From an uncultured Lachnospiraceae bacterium (GTDB lineage: Bacteria; Bacillota; Clostridia; Lachnospirales; Lachnospiraceae): 35,485 bases of DNA. The notes below the pieces were generated by a model that did not search any database, was not told the DNA's origin, and saw nothing but the letters and a program-made list of their open reading frames with translations. The DNA lies in assembly GCA_910587895.1 (NCBI GenBank), contig CAJUOE010000004.1:1-35485 (forward strand), given 5' to 3'. Shown in pieces: positions 31,807 to 35,485 of the stretch (position 1 is the stretch's first letter; each line of letters starts with the position of its first letter). A program made the position numbers and the translations under genes.

Positions 31807-34044
31807 ATGATTGAACAGTTAAAGGGTAAAGCAGAGCTGAATGCAGAAAAAGCAGAAAATTTAAGAATATTCAGTGGGCTAAAATTGTTACATATTAAAA
31901 AACAAGTCGAAAGATTATTGTCACATATTGGTGATTATGGTTTTTTCATAGAGTATACAAAACATGATATTTCCCATATTGAAGAAATGTTAAAAATTGT
32001 GGAGTGGCTGATTCCAGAGCATACCCAGCGTATTATGACATCTGCGGAATGGATGATGCTTGTGCTTTCGATTTACTTTCATGATATGGGAATGTTGATT
32101 ACAAAAGAAGAATTTGATAATAGGGAGAATTCTAATTTTTCGGTTTACAGAAACAGTGTATATAATTTTGATTATGGGAGAGAGTATTTGCAGAAAGCGC
32201 AAAGCCTAGGAGAAACGGAAGATGTATTTTTATATCAGGAGTATGTAAGAAAAAATCATGCCAAAAGGATCAGAAGATGGATATCAGGAGAGATGGGAGG
32301 AAGTGCAGATTTAGTAAAAGAAATTCAGAATCTGCTTTCCCCATTAGATAATTTGTTTAGGCAGGATTTGGCAATGATTTGTGAAAGTCATCATTTAAAT
32401 AATCTTCAAGATTATTCTGTGTATGATACAAATAAATGTTATGAGTCATCAGATGAAGCAAAAGTAAATCTGCAGTATGTTGCGGTTATATTGAGGACGG
32501 CAGATTTATTGCATATTACGATGGACAGAACACCGGTTATTGAATACCATGCATTTTGTCCGACAGACCCTATTAGCATTCTGGAGTGGCAGAAACAAAA
32601 AGCAATTCGTGCAGTAAAGCCAATGGAAATGCGGGATGATGACGAAAATATTGATAAAAGTATCCAGAGCGATAAAATAGCTATTACGGCATATTTTGAG
32701 AAAGCAAATGAGGCAGAGGCATTTTTTGCTTTAATGGAGTATTTAAAATATGTGAAGAAAGAATTAAAGTATTGCTATGAAATCGTTCTGGAGGCAGCAA
32801 AAACAGAAGGAACCAGAGATTATTTATTTCCCTGGAAAGATATTGATGATTCTAAAGTATTTACTAAAAATTTTAAAAATAAACTACTCAGCTTTGAACT
32901 TGACCAAAATAGTATTTTACAATTATTGGTCGGACATACGTTGTATAATGATAGTTCAGTCGTGCTTAGGGAGCTTATTCAAAATGGATTGGATGCAATA
33001 AAACTACAAAATGAGATTGAAAAAATTGAAAATGGAGAGATTACAAAAGGGAAAATTATAGTTAGATGGGATAGTTCTGAACGGGTGTTGTCATTTGAAG
33101 ATAATGGAACTGGAATGACAGAAGATGATGTAGAAAACTATCTTCTTAAGGTTGGAACATCGAAATATAGCAGCTCTAATTTTAGGGAAAAATATCCTGA
33201 TTTTGTGTCCATAAGCCGATTTGGGATTGGAATTTTAACATGTTTTCTAGTAGCTAATGATATTGAAATTATGACATGTGCCAGTGAAAATTGTGAGGCA
33301 AGCAGAATTGTTTTCAGAAATGTTGATGGAAAGTATTTATTAAAAAACCTAGAAAAATGGGAGTTGCCAGAACACATTGCAGAACACGGAACTGTGATTA
33401 AATTACATTTAAGAGATGATGCAGATATGCAAAATCTTGAGCATGACATTAAGAAATGGATTGTTTTTCCTTATTGTGAAGTGGTTTTGATAAATGACCA
33501 AAAAGAACCTATTAAGATAGGATATAGTTCTCCTCGCGCTGCATTGGAAGAATATATCTCCCATGAAGCATTGAGAGAAATTAATAACATTGAAATTCGC
33601 CAAGAAGAGTTAGACGGAATAACCATAGCGTATGCTGTAAGGTATAAAGAATATTTTCAAGAGTATTCTTTAGTAACATATAATAGGAGGAATTATATAT
33701 CGGAAGAGAATAACATTCCTATACCGATTGGGGTTTGTTTTGAAGGAATAAGGGTTTCCTTTAATACGCCAGGGTATTGTGAAGATGTCTTTTTGGCAAT
33801 TATGAATAGCTGTAATAGTAATTTTGTCAAAACTGATGTGGTGCGTTCGTCTGTGGAAGACAATGAGGGGAAAGATAAATTATTACGAATTATTTATAGA
33901 GTTTATAAGAACTATATTGAAAAACAAATAGAAGATTTCAAGGTAAAAGGGCGTTCTATGTCATGGATTGCTTTTGAGGCTAGAATATTAGTACGACAAC
34001 TGGTTGATTTAAAAAATGATAGACAGAGAGAATTAAGGATTTAG
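31807..34044 (+). CDS. HD phosphohydrolase-like domain fused to Hsp90/GHKL-type ATPase (ends at an in-frame TAG)
   Basis: The protein has 745 residues and starts at ATG 31807 with AAGGAGG 6 bases upstream. An HD-type domain fills ~20-240: H53-D54 with H57 (KHDISH), H92-D93 (YFHDMG), H195-H196 (ESHH) and D233 (RTADLLH), a plausible metal site for phosphohydrolysis. From ~365 a GHKL ATPase of Hsp90 type follows: E389, N393 and D396 (LRELIQNGLDAI), DNGTGM (432-437), and the lid glycines SRFGIGI (470-476). An Hsp90-like middle region lies at ~480-745. I recall this as the HD-CE plus Hsp90-ATPase arrangement proposed for bacterial conflict or stress systems; not checked. Composition is AT-rich, unlike prfA upstream, suggesting transfer. 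The stop TAG (34042-34044) is followed in the same frame by 270 more codons, so the protein is probably truncated. Confidence 0.82.
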   Translation: MIEQLKGKAELNAEKAENLRIFSGLKLLHIKKQVERLLSHIGDYGFFIEYTKHDISHIEEMLKIVEWLIPEHTQRIMTSAEWMMLVLSIYFHDMGMLITKEEFDNRENSNFSVYRNSVYNFDYGREYLQKAQSLGETEDVFLYQEYVRKNHAKRIRRWISGEMGGSADLVKEIQNLLSPLDNLFRQDLAMICESHHLNNLQDYSVYDTNKCYESSDEAKVNLQYVAVILRTADLLHITMDRTPVIEYHAFCPTDPISILEWQKQKAIRAVKPMEMRDDDENIDKSIQSDKIAITAYFEKANEAEAFFALMEYLKYVKKELKYCYEIVLEAAKTEGTRDYLFPWKDIDDSKVFTKNFKNKLLSFELDQNSILQLLVGHTLYNDSSVVLRELIQNGLDAIKLQNEIEKIENGEITKGKIIVRWDSSERVLSFEDNGTGMTEDDVENYLLKVGTSKYSSSNFREKYPDFVSISRFGIGILTCFLVANDIEIMTCASENCEASRIVFRNVDGKYLLKNLEKWELPEHIAEHGTVIKLHLRDDADMQNLEHDIKKWIVFPYCEVVLINDQKEPIKIGYSSPRAALEEYISHEALREINNIEIRQEELDGITIAYAVRYKEYFQEYSLVTYNRRNYISEENNIPIPIGVCFEGIRVSFNTPGYCEDVFLAIMNSCNSNFVKTDVVRSSVEDNEGKDKLLRIIYRVYKNYIEKQIEDFKVKGRSMSWIAFEARILVRQLVDLKNDRQRELRI

Positions 34045-34857
34045 AAAGAAGAGATACTGTCAGAGGTTTTTGGTGATATCAATGCAATATTGTTTGAAGA
34101 TGGAAATGAAAGGAAACTTGTATCTGCAAATACTTTGCAACGATATGAAACAATTAATATGTCTGAGAGCAATATGATAGATGCAGCAGAGCGTTTGCTA
34201 AAAGAGGCTAGGAGTTCTATTTCTTTAAGCGGATTAGTTAATACTATAACCAATGAACATACAATAGAAAGTAAGCACTTATTATGTGACTATGAGCCAA
34301 AAAGTTTATTGCATATGATAGCTTTGAAGGAGAAACAAATAGGAAAAGTAGTTTTAAACAGAGACGAAAGAAAAATAGATTTAAGTTTTGAAGGAGGAGC
34401 AGAAAAATGGATTAAAGTGCCTCTTATTGAGGATAAAGCCTATGATGATTATGAATGTGCGTTTATTCCAATAAATGGTGAAACGGTCCAAGGTTTAAAG
34501 GAAGAATTTGGTGTAAAGACGAGGTTAGGAATATTTTTAAACAGCGGCCATGAAGTTACAAAATATCTTTATGAAAAAATGTCAATGTTTGATTATAAAA
34601 GTTCTAATATAGATATGTATACATGGAGATTGTTTGTTTCTCTTGTAGTAAACAAACAAAATACTTATATTTCTAGAGATATAAATCAGGATTCTTTTGA
34701 GAAACAATTTCAAAATAGGATTGAACATGATATATTAAGCAGGATGTCTGAGGATATAAAAGAGGCGCTATGGAAGAGAATTGATAGGAATGAGTTGATT
34801 GCTTTATTAAAAAACCAAAAAGTTATAATATATGATTTGAGAGACTGGTTAAGATGA
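34045..34857 (+). pseudogene. C-terminal continuation of the HD-Hsp90-like protein after the in-frame stop
   Basis: Immediately after the TAG the same frame stays open for 270 codons to TGA 34855-34857. It begins KEEILSEVFGDINAILFEDG, and no convincing start codon with a ribosome binding site appears: the first candidate is TTG 34090 without a Shine-Dalgarno, the next an ATG at 34159. The region is mixed alpha/beta with no motif I recognise and no membrane segment. Joined with the part before the stop it would make one protein of about 1016 residues, a natural length for a multidomain HD-Hsp90 protein. I read it as the severed C-terminus of that gene. It could instead be a separate downstream gene, or be reached by read-through of UAG. 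Confidence 0.65.
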
Positions 34858-34908
34858 TAAACGTATTTTATTAAATATTGTAAAAAGAGTTATATATATT
34901 GTGGAATG

Positions 34909-34937
34909 TTGTAACCGTTCAGATAGGCTTGTACATA
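34909..34937 (+). promoter_or_regulatory. Possible promoter for the small-protein/retropepsin pair
   Basis: TTGTAA (34909-34914), 17-base spacer, TACATA (34932-34937). Weak match in AT-rich DNA. The 208-base gap 34858-35065 otherwise shows no gene, and no clear terminator closes the upstream gene. Confidence 0.35.
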
Positions 34938-35065
34938 TACTGCACAGGACGTAAGAAGGTGATTCGGGAATAAAAAACCTATCGCGAAGTGATTTCCAAT
35001 GGATTTTTCGCATAACAGTGAAGGTATCTGAGCTGTTACAGAATGTTAGAAAGAAGAGGTGTTTT

Positions 35066-35290
35066 ATGTCAGAAAGATTGACTTGGCAGCAGATTCAGGA
35101 AAAATATCCTGATCAATGGATTGGATTAGTGGATATTACTTGGAAAAATGATGCTAATATAGAATCTGCCGTTGTAAAATATGTGGATAAAACAAAAGAG
35201 GAATTATTGATGATGCAAATTAATAATGAAATTTTCAGTTGTTATACAACGCCAGATCATGTGTTGCAATTAGGGACTGTGGGGTATTAA
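35066..35290 (+). CDS. Small conserved-looking protein preceding a retropepsin gene, function unknown
   Basis: A 74-residue soluble protein beginning SERLTWQQIQEKYPDQWIGLVDI. It is predicted as a short helix followed by beta strands (WIGLVDITW, IESAVVKYV, EIFSCYT). I recognise no named domain. GAAGAGG 6-7 bases before ATG 35066 sets the start; an in-frame ATG at 35018 lacks such a site. One base separates it from the aspartic protease gene, so the two should be co-translated. The pairing suggests a partner or substrate of the protease, which is inference. Confidence 0.7.
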   Translation: MSERLTWQQIQEKYPDQWIGLVDITWKNDANIESAVVKYVDKTKEELLMMQINNEIFSCYTTPDHVLQLGTVGY

Positions 35291-35291
35291 T

Positions 35292-35485
35292 ATGGAACAG
35301 TTTACAATGGTATTAAATGATAGTTTTCAAAGACCAATCATTTATCTGAAGCATTGGCATGGCTTGAATGCATTATTAGATACAGGGGCTTTATTTCCAG
35401 TATGGACAGCGTCAGAGAAGGTATTAGTGGCTCTTGGTGGGGAATTGGTACAACAAAATATTGAATTTAGCGGATTTGGAGGCAG
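35292..35485 (+). CDS. Retropepsin-like aspartic protease, N-terminal part (runs off window)
   Basis: 64 codons are visible, with no stop. The active-site motif LLDTGA (D30-A33) is followed by hydrophobic LFPVW, and a FSGFGG turn about 30 residues later resembles the flap of retroviral-type (gag-asp) proteases. Bacterial retropepsins are single-domain enzymes acting as dimers. No signal peptide precedes the catalytic Asp, so it appears cytoplasmic. GTGGGG 7 bases upstream of ATG 35292 could serve as ribosome binding site. It is one base after the 74-residue protein's stop. Confidence 0.75.
   Translation, partial: MEQFTMVLNDSFQRPIIYLKHWHGLNALLDTGALFPVWTASEKVLVALGGELVQQNIEFSGFGG

Noticed and set aside
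34030..34060. Pyrrolysine insertion at TAG 34042
   Set aside because: No stem-loop resembling a PYLIS element, no pyl genes in the window, and a normal prfA nearby; nonsense mutation is simpler, although not proven.
31807..35485. Toxin-antitoxin or restriction-modification locus in the accessory end
   Set aside because: No nuclease, methyltransferase, or small basic/acidic gene pair with known motifs is visible; only HD-Hsp90, a 74-residue protein and a retropepsin.
1..35485. CRISPR array, insertion sequence, integrase or prophage genes
   Set aside because: No regularly spaced repeats, transposase or phage structural proteins were seen on either strand.

Overview
The window is almost entirely chromosomal DNA of a low-to-mid GC Clostridia, most likely a Lachnospiraceae. 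Evidence for this: a C+ type L31, a Rho with a long charged insertion, a malic enzyme/YtqA-type radical SAM/DUF4364 run, an FtsA-like protein next to CoaE, strong AGGAGG-type ribosome binding sites, and clear sigma-A promoters with 17-bp spacers. The first ~840 bases do not belong with the rest. They carry a truncated YkgJ-type cysteine-cluster gene (minus) and a truncated GT-C/family 39 membrane glycosyltransferase-like gene (plus), both Desulfovibrio-like in my recollection. They join out of frame to the last third of a clostridial nrdD. I read this as an assembly chimera or a very unusual junction.

Layout. 841-2039: 3' part of nrdD and complete nrdG (anaerobic dNTP synthesis). 2138-4238: promoter, TrmB-family regulator and diaminopimelate decarboxylase (lysA-like), probably one operon. 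4261-5858: secreted Ig-like protein with its own promoter and terminator. 5915-6101: tRNA-Leu(CAA) on the minus strand with promoter and terminator. 6121-8431: ridA and an Xaa-Pro aminopeptidase. 8473-9552 (minus): membrane diguanylate cyclase. 9828-17846: co-directional housekeeping run polA, coaE fused to an FtsA-like protein, YycJ-like MBL hydrolase, ACT protein, UPF0210 protein. 17932-20973: acidic single-pass membrane protein, hisH, hisF. 21025-23630: ung, coiled-coil membrane protein, flavin reductase, zinc-ribbon/HTH protein. 23698-26392 (minus): malic enzyme, TIGR01212 radical SAM, DUF4364. 26588-31440: rho, rpmE, DUF1385 membrane protein, prmC, prfA (transcription termination and translation release). 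A strong terminator at 31504-31543 closes the core block.

From about 31545 to the end the DNA is visibly more AT-rich, with ATA/TTA/AGA codons, and looks like an accessory region. It holds an HD phosphohydrolase-like domain fused to an Hsp90/GHKL-type ATPase. That reading frame is broken by a single in-frame TAG at 34042-34044 and continues for another 270 codons. After it come a 74-residue protein and the start of a retropepsin-like aspartic protease, which runs off the window. The HD-Hsp90 protein is the best candidate for a poorly described, possibly conflict- or stress-related system. The promoter-to-stop arrangement suggests a stand-alone gene, with the retropepsin pair as a separate unit.
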